A stretch of DNA of 64,000 nucleotides from NCBI GenBank assembly GCA_020638795.1, contig JACKHW010000003.1, forward strand, positions 62,001 to 126,000. Direction: 5' to 3'. This DNA is from Planctomycetota bacterium. GTDB lineage: Bacteria; Planctomycetota; UBA1135; GCA-002748355. Both the position numbers and the translations under genes were made by a program. This document shows positions 50,578 through 58,555 of this stretch, one piece after another. The notes below the pieces were generated by a model. The model did no database searches. It saw only the letters and a program-made list of their open reading frames with translations, and was not told where the DNA came from. How positions within the stretch are numbered: the first letter of the stretch is position 1; the number at the start of each line of letters is the position of its first letter.

Positions 50578-51798
50578 ATGACCGACATTCTCCTGGGCGT
50601 CGGCATGTTCACGGCAGTCGTCGTCGCGCTCGTTGCCATGATCCTCCTCGCGCGATCGAAGCTCGTCGCTTCGGGCGACGTCGAGATCCTCGTCAACGAC
50701 GAGAAGCGACTCAAAGTCCAAGCCGGTGGCAAGCTGCTGAGCGTCCTCGCGGACGAAGGCATCTTCGTCAGCTCCGCTTGCGGCGGTGGCGGCACGTGCG
50801 CCCAATGCACCGTCAAGATCTTCGAAGGCGGAGGTGACATCCTCCCGACCGAAGAAGCCCACATCAGCAAGCGCGAGGCCAAGGAAGGCTGCCGCTTGTC
50901 GTGCCAGGTCGCCGTCAAGCAGGACATGAAGATCGAGGTGCCCGAGGATGCGCTGGGCGCCAAGAAGTGGGACTGTGTCGTTCGCTCGAACAACAACGTC
51001 GCGACCTTCATCAAGGAACTCATTCTCGAGCTTCCGCCCGGCGAACACGTCAACTTCAAGGCCGGCGGCTACATCCAGATCGAGTGCCCACCGCACGTCG
51101 TGAACTACAAGGACTTCGACATCCAGGAGCGCTTCCGCGGCGACTGGGACAAGTTCGACATGTGGCGCTTCGTGTCGAAGGTCGACGAACCGGTCGTGCG
51201 TGCCTACTCGATGGCCAACTATCCGGGCGAGAAGGGCATCATCATGCTCAACGTCCGCGTCGCCTCCCCACCACCGCGTCAGCCCGACGTTCCGCCTGGA
51301 AAGATGTCGTCGTGGATCTTCGATCTCAAGCCAGGGGACAAGGCGACGATCTCCGGACCTTTCGGTGAGTTCTTCATCAAGGACACCGACGCCGAGATGG
51401 TCTACATCGGCGGTGGTGCCGGCATGGCTCCGTTACGCTCGCACATCTTCGAGCTCTTCAAGAACCGCAAGACGAAGCGCAAGGTCAGCTATTGGTACGG
51501 CGGCCGCAGCACGCGCGAACTCTTCTACACGGAGCACTTCCGCGAGATCGAGAAGGAGTTCCCCAACTTCAAGTACAACATCGCGCTCAGCGAGCCCCTG
51601 CCCGAAGACAACTGGACCGGCTACGTCGGCTTCATCCACCAGGTGCTCCTCGACAACTACCTCAAGAACCACCCGGCGCCCGAGGACATCGAGTACTACC
51701 TCTGCGGGCCGCCGATGATGAACGCGGCGTGCTTCGCGATGCTCGATTCGCTCGGGGTCGAGAAGCAGAACATCGCGTTCGACGATTTCGGCGGATGA
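50578..51798 (+). CDS. nqrF: Na+-NQR subunit F (NADH dehydrogenase)
   Basis: NqrF takes electrons from NADH through FAD to a [2Fe-2S] centre. The 406-residue protein has an N-terminal helix (about 4-25), then a plant-type ferredoxin domain with ligands Cys68, Cys74, Cys77 and Cys109 (SSACGGGGTCAQC and GCRLSC). The FNR-like part has the FAD motif RAYSMANYPGEKG and the NADH-binding IGGGAGMAPLRSHIFEL, plus the C-terminal LCGPPMMNAACFAMLDSLGV. The stop overlaps apbE as ATGA, so the flavin transferase is made with the complex it serves. Confidence 0.96.
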   Translation: MTDILLGVGMFTAVVVALVAMILLARSKLVASGDVEILVNDEKRLKVQAGGKLLSVLADEGIFVSSACGGGGTCAQCTVKIFEGGGDILPTEEAHISKREAKEGCRLSCQVAVKQDMKIEVPEDALGAKKWDCVVRSNNNVATFIKELILELPPGEHVNFKAGGYIQIECPPHVVNYKDFDIQERFRGDWDKFDMWRFVSKVDEPVVRAYSMANYPGEKGIIMLNVRVASPPPRQPDVPPGKMSSWIFDLKPGDKATISGPFGEFFIKDTDAEMVYIGGGAGMAPLRSHIFELFKNRKTKRKVSYWYGGRSTRELFYTEHFREIEKEFPNFKYNIALSEPLPEDNWTGYVGFIHQVLLDNYLKNHPAPEDIEYYLCGPPMMNAACFAMLDSLGVEKQNIAFDDFGG

Positions 51799-52946
51799 GG
51801 TCCGCGGGGCGTCGCAGCAGTCCTTGGCCGACGGCGCTCGAAACCGCCGCGCGCAGCGTCGCAAACAGAGTCGTCGCGCTCGACCTCTTGTTGGCCGTCC
51901 TTGCCGGCTCGACCGGCTGTAGCGACGCTGCAGGCGCGCAGGTCGACTTGGTCCGACTCTCGGGGCGGACGATGGGCACGACCTGGGAGGTCCTGCTCCC
52001 ACGTCCGGTCTTCGACGCGAAGCCCACGGCCGGCACGAACATCCAGGAACCCGAGGGTGCGCTTCAGCAGCGCATCCAGGACGAGCTCGACGCGGTCAAC
52101 GCCGAGATGTCGACCTACATGCAAGGCTCCGAGCTGTCACGCTTCAACGCGTCGACGGCGACCGATTGGGTCACCGTCAGCCCGTCCCTCGTGCACGTCG
52201 TCCAGACTGCGCAGTCCGTCTACGACAAGAGTCACGGCGCGCTCGATGTCACGGTCGCACCGCTCGTCGACCTCTGGGGATTCGGTCCCGCGAAGAAGCG
52301 CGCCGCACCACCGTCCGATGCCGAGATCGAGGCGGCACGCGCTGCGGTCGACGCGAAGCAACTCGACGCACGCACGGATCCGCCCGCACTTCGCAAGCGG
52401 ACTCCGAAGCTCCACGTCGACTTGTCCTCGACCGCGAAGGGCCACGGCGTCGACCGCGTCGGTGCCGTTCTCGATCACCTCGGGTTCGCAGCGTGGTGGG
52501 TCGAAGTCGGTGGGGAGGTCCGCGTCCGCGGCAAGAAGGCGCCCAACACTCCATGGCGAGTCGCGATCGAGCTGCCCGGCAGTACCTCGACGCGCTCGAG
52601 CGAACGCACGATCGACCTGAAGGAACTCGCCGTCGCCAGCTCGGGTGACTATCGAAACTTCTTCGTGCACGAGGGCCAGGCGTACCACCACATCATCGAC
52701 CCGCGAACGGGTCGCCCGCCGAAGCAGTCCGTCGCCCAGGCTTCCGTGTTCGCGAACGACTGCGAGACGGCCGACGCGTGGGCGACGGCGCTCATCGTGC
52801 TCGGAGAACGCGACGCGCTCGCGATCGCCGAAGCCGAGAACCTGGCCGTGCTCCTCCTCGTGCGCGATCCTGCGGTGGAACGGGGCTTTCGAAGCGTCGT
52901 ATCGCCGGCCTACGAGGAACGCGTGCAACCCGGTGCCCCGAAGTAG
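51795..52946 (+). CDS. apbE: FAD:protein FMN transferase ApbE
   Basis: ApbE transfers FMN from FAD to the Thr of SGAT motifs in NqrB and NqrC. The 383-residue exported protein has a hydrophobic N-terminal segment ending GSTGC, a near-lipobox. Catalytic motifs are SGRTMGTTWEVLLPR, GSELSRFN, DVTVAPLVDLWGFGP, LHVDLSSTAKGHGVDRVG, WVEVGGEVRVRGKK and HHIIDPRTGRPPKQS. ATG 51795 overlaps the nqrF stop (ATGA). An upstream extension would run through nqrF out of frame and is rejected. Confidence 0.94.
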   Translation: MRSAGRRSSPWPTALETAARSVANRVVALDLLLAVLAGSTGCSDAAGAQVDLVRLSGRTMGTTWEVLLPRPVFDAKPTAGTNIQEPEGALQQRIQDELDAVNAEMSTYMQGSELSRFNASTATDWVTVSPSLVHVVQTAQSVYDKSHGALDVTVAPLVDLWGFGPAKKRAAPPSDAEIEAARAAVDAKQLDARTDPPALRKRTPKLHVDLSSTAKGHGVDRVGAVLDHLGFAAWWVEVGGEVRVRGKKAPNTPWRVAIELPGSTSTRSSERTIDLKELAVASSGDYRNFFVHEGQAYHHIIDPRTGRPPKQSVAQASVFANDCETADAWATALIVLGERDALAIAEAENLAVLLLVRDPAVERGFRSVVSPAYEERVQPGAPK

Positions 52947-53005
52947 ATCTCGACGCGCAGACGAGCCGTGAGCAACGAAGATCATCCAGGCGTAGGATTC
53001 AGACG

Positions 53006-53263
53006 ATGCTACCGACCATTCTCATCGTGACTGCCGCGTTCCTGATCGTCGTCACGATCATGTCCGTCGGCGTGCTGTTCGGTCGCAAGCCCATCCAGGG
53101 CAGCTGCGGTGGCCTGAGCGCCCTCTCCAAGGAGGTCGGTCAGCCGCTCTGCGAGGTCTGCGGCGGCGACCCGGCGAAGGCCCCCCCTGGCTGCGCCGAG
53201 TTCGACCCCGAAGAACTCGCCGCCCCGCCGAGAAGTTCCGCCGAGCACACGGGTGCCCGGTAA
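53006..53263 (+). CDS. nqrM: (Na+)-NQR maturation protein NqrM
   Basis: This 85-residue protein has one N-terminal helix (LIVTAAFLIVVTIMSVGVLF), then the motif GRKPIQGSCGGLSAL with EVGQPLCEVCGGDP. The four cysteines are at 34, 49, 52 and 63. NqrM (DUF539) delivers iron for the NqrD/NqrE iron-sulfur centre. It closes the nqr operon, 59 bases after apbE, as in marine gammaproteobacteria. ATG 53006 directly precedes the helix. A perfect hairpin follows ten bases after the stop. Confidence 0.93.
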   Translation: MLPTILIVTAAFLIVVTIMSVGVLFGRKPIQGSCGGLSALSKEVGQPLCEVCGGDPAKAPPGCAEFDPEELAAPPRSSAEHTGAR

Positions 53264-53272
53264 CACGAAGCG

Positions 53273-53293
53273 GCCCGGATCGAAGATCCGGGC
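53273..53293 (+). terminator. Hairpin after the nqr operon
   Basis: A perfect 9-bp stem GCCCGGATC/GATCCGGGC with a GAA loop lies ten bases after the nqrM stop and 31 bases before the next start codon. There is no U-run, so termination may be partial, leaving read-through into the selenoprotein gene. Confidence 0.5.
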
Positions 53294-53323
53294 TTCAACC
53301 CCAGAAACGAAGGAATCCCACGA

Positions 53324-53656
53324 ATGCGCTTCCCGAGAATAGTCGCGATCTCGCTCGCGGCCCTCGCACTCGTCGCCTGCACCGGCGCCGATGCGTCCAC
53401 GAAGAAAGGCGACGCGGGCACGACAGCCAGCGCTCCCGCCGACATCAAGACCGTAACCTTCGAGCTTGCCAAGGATCCGTGAGGCGGATGTGTCGCTGCC
53501 GTGCGCAGCGCACTGGACATGGACGGGATCACGAAGGTCGATGTCGAACAAGGGAAGCGCCCCGTCAAGGTGACGTTCGACGCGAACAAGGTCGACACGA
53601 AGACGATGCTCTCGGCCCTGGCCGAGAAGAACGAGCAGGCCAAGCTCGTCCAGTAG
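53324..53656 (+). CDS. Candidate selenoprotein: HMA/MerP-like lipoprotein with UxxC motif
   Basis: This 110-residue frame runs from ATG 53324 (AAGGA 9 bases upstream) to TAG 53654-53656 with one in-frame TGA at 53480-53482. Read as selenocysteine, it is residue 53 in KDPUGGCVAAVRSAL. The protein is a lipoprotein (lipobox LVAC, Cys19) with a Thr/Ala-rich linker, then a complete heavy-metal-associated fold: VTFELAK, UGGC, VRSALDMDGITKVDVEQGKR, VKVTFDANKV, TMLSALAEK. In ordinary HMA domains (MerP, copper chaperones) the motif is CxxC; here the first Cys is U, as in UxxC redox or metal-binding selenoproteins. A SECIS-like hairpin follows at the right distance. It would sit on the outer face of the inner membrane or on the outer membrane. 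A pseudogene (TGC to TGA) is the alternative. Confidence 0.82.
53490..53513 (+). promoter_or_regulatory. Bacterial SECIS-like hairpin
   Basis: The upper stem CGCTGC (53494-53499) pairs perfectly with GCAGCG (53505-53510) around the loop CGTGC. It begins 11 bases after the TGA. Below it a single bulged T (53493) is followed by GTG (53490-53492) pairing with CAC (53511-53513). A GU in the apical loop and a bulged U in the stem, at this distance, are the features SelB recognises in Escherichia coli fdhF. Confidence 0.75.
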
Positions 53657-53701
53657 CAGACGGTCTTTGTCGTCCGTCGCGGCAGGCGCTATGACCGTGC
53701 C

Positions 53702-54877
53702 ATGCCGCGACGCATCGATACCTATCTCGAGAAGCTTCTCCCCGAGGACAAGCTCGACTTCTACGGCGTGGTTCGCGACTTCTCGGACAGCGAGATCGCG
53801 CCGAAGCTGCTCGGCTGGGAACGCGAGCACATTCTCGTCCCGGACGACGCGATCGCCAAGATGGCCGAACTCGGCCTCTTCGGTCTCCCGATCGAAGAAC
53901 GCTACGGCGGCCAGGGCGGCGATCACACCGACCTCGTCCTCATGGGGCTCGCCCTCGGTTACCACAGTCATTCGGTCGCGATCACGCCCGGTGCCGCGAT
54001 CTCACTCGGTGCCAAGCCGTTGCAGCTCTGCGGAACCGAGGCTCAGAAGCGCGAGCATCTACCGGATCTCGCGGCGGGAAAGCGCATGTTCGTGTTCGGA
54101 CTCTCCGAACCCGGCCGCGGATCCGACGCCGCCAATCCGCAAGTCACGGCCAAGAAGACCGCTAGCGGCTGGGTCCTCAGCGGCGAGAAGTGCTGGTCCA
54201 CCAACGCTGCGTGGTCCTCGCACGTCGTCGTCCACGCGTTGACGAACCCCGATGGCCCCAATGGCAAGCGCTCGACCTGCCTCATCGTCCCGATGGACGC
54301 CAAAGGCGTGCACTATCAGGAGATGAGCGGGAAGAAGGTCTGGCAGCAATCGAGCACGGGATCGATCGTCTTCGACGGTGTCGAGGTGCCTCACGACGCG
54401 GTGCTCGGCGAGGAGAACGGCGGCTTCAAGGTCATGGTCACGACGCTCAACGGCGGCCGGCTCTTCATTGCGGCACTCGCGCTCAGCTCGCTCGCGTTCG
54501 CTCTCGACAAGACGCGGCAGTACGCCGAAGAACGGATCCAGTTCCACGACAAGCCGATCGGGCGCTTCCAGCGCGTGCAGGACGTCGTCATCGACATGGA
54601 CATCGCGCTCGAGCGCGGCCTCTACTGGCTGCTGCAGCTCTGCCGCGAGTTCGAAGCCGGAACGATCACGCGGGAGTCGGCAGCGAAGGTCAAGGTCGAC
54701 TGCTCCCGTAGCGCGAGCGAGCTCGTCGCCCTCGCGATGGAGGTCTGCGGCGGGGTCGCTTGCCTCGACGAGTTCGGCCTGATTCGCCACCACGACGATC
54801 TCTTCGTGACGCGCGTCGGCGAGGGCAGCAACTTCGCCCTCAAGGACCTGATCGTCCGCCCGCTCCGCGACGTCTGA
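53702..54877 (+). CDS. Acyl-CoA dehydrogenase
   Basis: A 391-residue FAD enzyme that forms the trans-2 double bond in acyl-CoA. The order is the usual one: N-terminal helical domain (VRDFSDSEIAPKLLGWEREH), beta domain with FGLSEPGRGSDAANPQVTAK and GEKCWSTNAAWSSHVVVHAL, then C-terminal helices (GGFKVMVTTLNGGRLFIAAL, DKPIGRFQRVQDVVIDMDIA and EVCGGVACLDEFGLIRHHDD). The catalytic Glu in the YEGT-equivalent position is kept in RVGEGSNF (about residue 374), though the flanking Tyr and Thr are changed. Chain-length preference is unknown. ATG 53702 starts 45 bases after the selenoprotein stop. Confidence 0.9.
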   Translation: MPRRIDTYLEKLLPEDKLDFYGVVRDFSDSEIAPKLLGWEREHILVPDDAIAKMAELGLFGLPIEERYGGQGGDHTDLVLMGLALGYHSHSVAITPGAAISLGAKPLQLCGTEAQKREHLPDLAAGKRMFVFGLSEPGRGSDAANPQVTAKKTASGWVLSGEKCWSTNAAWSSHVVVHALTNPDGPNGKRSTCLIVPMDAKGVHYQEMSGKKVWQQSSTGSIVFDGVEVPHDAVLGEENGGFKVMVTTLNGGRLFIAALALSSLAFALDKTRQYAEERIQFHDKPIGRFQRVQDVVIDMDIALERGLYWLLQLCREFEAGTITRESAAKVKVDCSRSASELVALAMEVCGGVACLDEFGLIRHHDDLFVTRVGEGSNFALKDLIVRPLRDV

Positions 54878-54893
54878 TCGTCCACGACCGGGC

Positions 54894-54925
54894 GGGAACG
54901 GGTCGGACGCGCCGAGAGCGTTCCC
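54894..54925 (+). terminator. Hairpin after the acyl-CoA dehydrogenase
   Basis: GGGAACG (54894-54900) pairs with CGTTCCC (54919-54925). An inner stem TCGG (54903-54906) pairs with CCGA (54912-54915). It lies 16 bases after the stop, with no U-run, and is a plausible terminator. Confidence 0.4.
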
Positions 54926-54966
54926 CTCGAAAGCCCGCTCGGATGGCTGAGCACGCTATCTTCGGA

Positions 54967-54982
54967 TTTCCGCGAAAGATCC
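54967..54982 (+). promoter_or_regulatory. Recurrent TTTCxGxxAxAATCC element, copy 1
   Basis: TTTCCGCGAAAGATCC lies 89 bases before the CARDB gene start. Two similar elements occur at 58483-58497 and 61203-61217 at comparable distances from start codons. This copy carries one extra base. Confidence 0.35.
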
Positions 54983-55055
54983 CCGGATTCGTGTGCGGTC
55001 CCGTTCGCGCCTCCCCTCCTGACGGTGAACACAGTTCCCACAGGAGATCCTCTTC

Positions 55056-56270
55056 ATGCGCGCCCTGACCACACTTGCGACCATCGCCTTCGTGACCGCG
55101 ACCCCGAGCCTCGCCTCGGCGCAGTTCCTCGCCGACCTCAAGCCGACCTATCTGAGCTGGTCTTCGGGCTTTTCCCCGGGCGGTCGCGTCACCCTCAAGT
55201 CCACGATCAAGAACATCGGCGCCTGGCCGTCGAGCAGCACGACCTCCGGCTACTACCTGTCAGCGAATTCGGCGATTTCCACCGGCGATCTCCTGCTCAC
55301 GAGCTTTTCGACTCCCGGAATCGGGATCGGCGGGAGCTACGACCACACGGTCACGATCACCGTGCCCCACAACGTCGGTGCCGGGACCTGCTACATAGGC
55401 GTCTTCGCGGATCATGGCGACAAGCTCGGAGAGCTGAGCAACACCAACAACACGCTCGCCGGCCAGACGATCTGCTACGGCAAGCCCAACCTGCTCATCA
55501 CCAACATCTCGGCGTCGACGAAGGTCGCACAGCGAGGCGGGACAGTCGTCCTCCAGGCTTCGATCGCCAATCACGGCGGTGTCGCTGCCGGTGCCTTCGA
55601 GGTCGGATACTACCTCTCGACCAACTCGACGATCTCGACGGGCGATCGATTGCTCACGACGAACGGTTCTGCCGGCCTGTCCGCCGGTACCTACTACGGA
55701 CGCAGCACCAACGTGGTGATCCCGATGGACGCACCGCTCGGAGCGGACGTGTGGCTTGGCGCCTACGCGGATCGCAACGGTCAGATCAACGAGATCCTCG
55801 AGTCCGACAACGGGGCGGGCGTCAAGATCCGCATCTACGCGCAAGGCTCGTTCACGCAATACGGCAAGGCATGCCCGGGACGTGCAGGCACGTCGACGCA
55901 CAGCGCGACCAATCCCCAAGGCGGCCCGTACATCGACACGACGTCCACCTATCGATTGACCAACGGCGTGCACAACTTCGCGGCGGTGTTCATGCTCGGA
56001 TTCTCCAAGACGCAATGGGGACCGATCACGCTTCCGTTCGCACTCGACGGCATCGGAGCCCCAGGCTGCATGCTGCACATCTCGCCGGACATTCTGCTCT
56101 CGATCGGCACGGACGCGAGCGGCTCGGGCAGCCTGGCACTCAAGCACCCAGGCGACGTGCGCCTCGTCGGCGCGAGCGTCTATTCCCAGTTCGCGAGCAT
56201 CGAGTTCGGATTCAACTCCCTCGGCCTGACCTACTCGAACGGTCTCGAGTCGAAGTTCGGCATCCTCTGA
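55056..56270 (+). CDS. Secreted protein with two CARDB domains
   Basis: A 404-residue exported protein: signal peptide (TIAFVTATPSLASAQ), then two CARDB (cell adhesion-related) beta-sandwich repeats about residues 25-145 and 150-265. These are recognisable by VTLKSTIKNIGAWPSSSTTS, SGYYLSANSAISTGDLLLTS and the parallel QASIANHGGVAAGAFEVGYY with STNSTISTGDRLLTT. The C-terminal domain (GKACPGRAGTST, LDGIGAPGCMLHISPDILLS and GASVYSQFASIEFGFNSLGL) is of a type repeatedly seen at the ends of planctomycete secreted proteins. It has no enzyme motif; adhesion or matrix structure is likely. An AGGAGA Shine-Dalgarno precedes ATG 55056. Confidence 0.83.
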   Translation: MRALTTLATIAFVTATPSLASAQFLADLKPTYLSWSSGFSPGGRVTLKSTIKNIGAWPSSSTTSGYYLSANSAISTGDLLLTSFSTPGIGIGGSYDHTVTITVPHNVGAGTCYIGVFADHGDKLGELSNTNNTLAGQTICYGKPNLLITNISASTKVAQRGGTVVLQASIANHGGVAAGAFEVGYYLSTNSTISTGDRLLTTNGSAGLSAGTYYGRSTNVVIPMDAPLGADVWLGAYADRNGQINEILESDNGAGVKIRIYAQGSFTQYGKACPGRAGTSTHSATNPQGGPYIDTTSTYRLTNGVHNFAAVFMLGFSKTQWGPITLPFALDGIGAPGCMLHISPDILLSIGTDASGSGSLALKHPGDVRLVGASVYSQFASIEFGFNSLGLTYSNGLESKFGIL

Positions 56271-56299
56271 GCGCGTCACGAAGCGTTCTCACGAAAAGT

Positions 56300-56338
56300 G
56301 CCAGCCCCGGCGCCTCACGAAGAGGCGCCGGGGCTGGC
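56300..56338. terminator. Bidirectional hairpin terminator
   Basis: A perfect 17-bp inverted repeat (56300-56316 and 56322-56338) with loop ACGAA lies between the convergent CARDB and VCBS genes. On the minus strand it is followed by CACTTTTCG, a short U-tract, so it should stop the VCBS transcript and probably also the CARDB transcript. Confidence 0.85.
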
Positions 56339-56428
56339 GAACAGGCGGGTGCGACGTGCTCCCTCAGGCCTCGAGGAGAGCGCGATGGGCCCGTCCCTTG
56401 TGCTTGCAGCGACTCACTGCAGTCTGTC

Positions 56429-58411
56429 TCAGTTGAAGAACTGCGCGGTCCACGTGTTCGAGTAGCACCACGACGGCCACGCGATCGACTGCGTCGAGAG
56501 CGTGACACACGGACCGGGCAGCGTCGGCGGTAGCGGGATCGTGACACTCGCCGATCCTGCGGGTGCCGCGACGACCGTCAGGAAGCTCGGGCTCACGAGG
56601 CTGAACATGCCACCGGGCAGGATGGGGCCGGAACCGACAGTCGGTGCGATGAAGAAGAAGATCCAACCACCCGGAGGCGCACCGCCGGCCGCGATCGTCC
56701 AGTTGGTGCCGGCGACGAGATCCGTCTGCTTCTGGGAGAACTCGCAGAGCACTCGCGTGCAGGTGATGAGTTCGAGCATGATCGAATCGACCTCGGTGCC
56801 GTCCTCGAAGAAGATGTCGAGGCTCTTGGTCGCGTTCATCCAGGGTAAGAGGTCGATACCGCCCGGCAGGTTGGCGAGATCGAGATTCATGCCGGCGGTC
56901 GTCGCAGCGCCGTACGTCGAAGGCACCGACGCCATGTCGACGAGCTTCGATTCGAAGATCATGCGAGCAGGCGATCCCATGAAAGCGATGCCGAAGCTGT
57001 CGTCGTTCGCCGCTGCACAGTTGCCGCGGAAGCGCACGGACAGCCGCGCCGAAACGATGTTGTTCGGAAAGGTCAAGCCTGCGGAGACGTTCGGGAAGGT
57101 GTGCCCGAACTTGCGGGCGCAAGATGCCTGATCGAAGTCTCGCCGAGGCGTGCAGTACGTCGTGAACGCGCCAGGACGCGGGCATGCGTCTTCGACGGTC
57201 GCCGGCACGGTCGTGTTGAAACCGTCGCTGATTCCACCAACGTAGAAGTGCTTTTGATGCGTGCCGCCGAACATGTGGATGCGCGTCGACGAACCCGTCG
57301 GTGAGTCGAGGTTCGCGGTCGCGACGTCGCAGTCGAGATCGTCATCGAGATCGCCGATCGCGAGGTCCATCGGGCCGGTACCCGTCGCCCACGTCGTCGA
57401 AGGCGTGAAGACTCCCGCACCCGAGTTGCGGAGCAGGACGACTTGGTTCATGCCGCGCAGCGTCACGAAGAGGTCGCGATCGCCATCGCAGTCCGTGTCA
57501 CACGAACCGATCGACGACGGAAAGACGTTGGGCGAACCGAGCGTCACCGTCGACAGCGAGAACCCGACGCTCGTCCACGTCGGACTCGAGGTTCCGTTGT
57601 TGAGCCAGATCGAGACGGTGCCGATCGAGTTCGCCGTCGCGAAATCGAGCAGGCCGTCGCCGTTGAAGTCGTCGACACACACGTCCCACGGGCGCGTGTT
57701 GGGATTCGCGTACGTCTGCGGAGCGGCGAAGCTCACGATGGCGCCGGCAGTCGTGTTGCGCATGTAGCGAACGTCGCCACTCGCCATCGGCACGATCAGA
57801 TCGCTCTGGCCGTCGTGATTGAAGTCGCCGACCGCGAAGCACTGCGGTCGCGACGTCCCGGTCGTGAGCGCCGGATGCGTCGTCGGAGCGCCGAAGACGC
57901 CGCCAGTGTTGATCGCGTAATAGACGTTTGCGTTCCCCCACCCGGCGATCACGAGATCACGATCGCCGTCGTTGTCGATGTCGATGGTTTCGATCTTCTG
58001 TGCCGAGAAGGCGGCAGGCAACGCGAGCGACTGGAGCCCGCTCGGGAAGCGTCGCACCCGCACGGAGTTTCCATCGTGAATCGACGCGAGATCGAGCGGC
58101 CAAGCTCCGTCGAGGTCGTCCACGACGAAATCGGTCAGAGCCGTGCCGGCCCAGGAGTCGACGAGCGTTCCGAAGGCGTACGCAGCTGGCGACTGCCGGT
58201 AGATCCGGCACTGCGTGGCGCTCCACGCGCCGACGAGGATGTCGGTGCCGGCGCCATCCTGGTCGACGATGCGCACCGCATCCGTCGTGAATCCCGCTGG
58301 CATGGGGACGGTTTGTGCGGACACGTTCGGGAGAAGGACAGTCGAGAGAAGGACACTCGAGAGAAGAACGCCCGCTTTGGTTGCGGACGAAGCAGGGAGG
58401 CGATGGTTCAT
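56429..58411 (-). CDS. Secreted VCBS/FG-GAP repeat protein
   Basis: A 660-residue exported protein: signal peptide (GVLLSSVLLSTVLLPNVSAQ), then five or more FG-GAP/VCBS repeats with calcium-loop consensus. Examples are IDIDNDGDRDLVIAGWGNAN, VGDFNHDGQSDLIVPMASGD, DDFNGDGLLDFATANSIGTV and CDTDCDGDRDLFVTLRGMNQ. A Cys-bearing region (about 410-560) and a beta-rich C-terminus ending CYSNTWTAQFFN follow. These form an integrin-like beta-propeller; adhesion or a matrix role is likely. ATG 58411 has GGAG seven bases upstream; ATG 58423 is in frame but lacks one. It is divergent from the kinase gene. Confidence 0.87.
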   Translation of the reverse strand: MNHRLPASSATKAGVLLSSVLLSTVLLPNVSAQTVPMPAGFTTDAVRIVDQDGAGTDILVGAWSATQCRIYRQSPAAYAFGTLVDSWAGTALTDFVVDDLDGAWPLDLASIHDGNSVRVRRFPSGLQSLALPAAFSAQKIETIDIDNDGDRDLVIAGWGNANVYYAINTGGVFGAPTTHPALTTGTSRPQCFAVGDFNHDGQSDLIVPMASGDVRYMRNTTAGAIVSFAAPQTYANPNTRPWDVCVDDFNGDGLLDFATANSIGTVSIWLNNGTSSPTWTSVGFSLSTVTLGSPNVFPSSIGSCDTDCDGDRDLFVTLRGMNQVVLLRNSGAGVFTPSTTWATGTGPMDLAIGDLDDDLDCDVATANLDSPTGSSTRIHMFGGTHQKHFYVGGISDGFNTTVPATVEDACPRPGAFTTYCTPRRDFDQASCARKFGHTFPNVSAGLTFPNNIVSARLSVRFRGNCAAANDDSFGIAFMGSPARMIFESKLVDMASVPSTYGAATTAGMNLDLANLPGGIDLLPWMNATKSLDIFFEDGTEVDSIMLELITCTRVLCEFSQKQTDLVAGTNWTIAAGGAPPGGWIFFFIAPTVGSGPILPGGMFSLVSPSFLTVVAAPAGSASVTIPLPPTLPGPCVTLSTQSIAWPSWCYSNTWTAQFFN

Positions 58412-58482
58412 GAGAGGCTCCATTGGCTGGAAATTCAGGCTGTTTCCTCCTTCCTGGCCGCGCCCAGCCCTACCGGACGCAG

Positions 58483-58497
58483 TTTCCGGAAAAATCC
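58483..58497 (+). promoter_or_regulatory. Recurrent TTTCxGxxAxAATCC element, copy 2
   Basis: TTTCCGGAAAAATCC lies 73 bases before the kinase start and, on the other strand, 72 bases before the VCBS start. Which gene it serves is unclear; by orientation it fits the kinase. Confidence 0.4.
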
Positions 58498-58555
58498 CGG
58501 GCTCTCGCTGCGCGCCCTGACCGGGTTGGGCCACGGGCGAGGTATGGTGCTTCGG

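Noticed and set aside
53480..53482. TGA as a simple stop giving a 52-residue lipoprotein
   Set aside because: The short product would lack the whole metal-binding core, while the downstream frame continues the same fold without interruption and with a SECIS-like hairpin.
54800..54877. Apparent loss of the catalytic Glu in the acyl-CoA dehydrogenase
   Set aside because: The Glu equivalent to that in the YEGT motif of MCAD/SCAD is present in RVGEGSNF; only the neighbouring residues differ.
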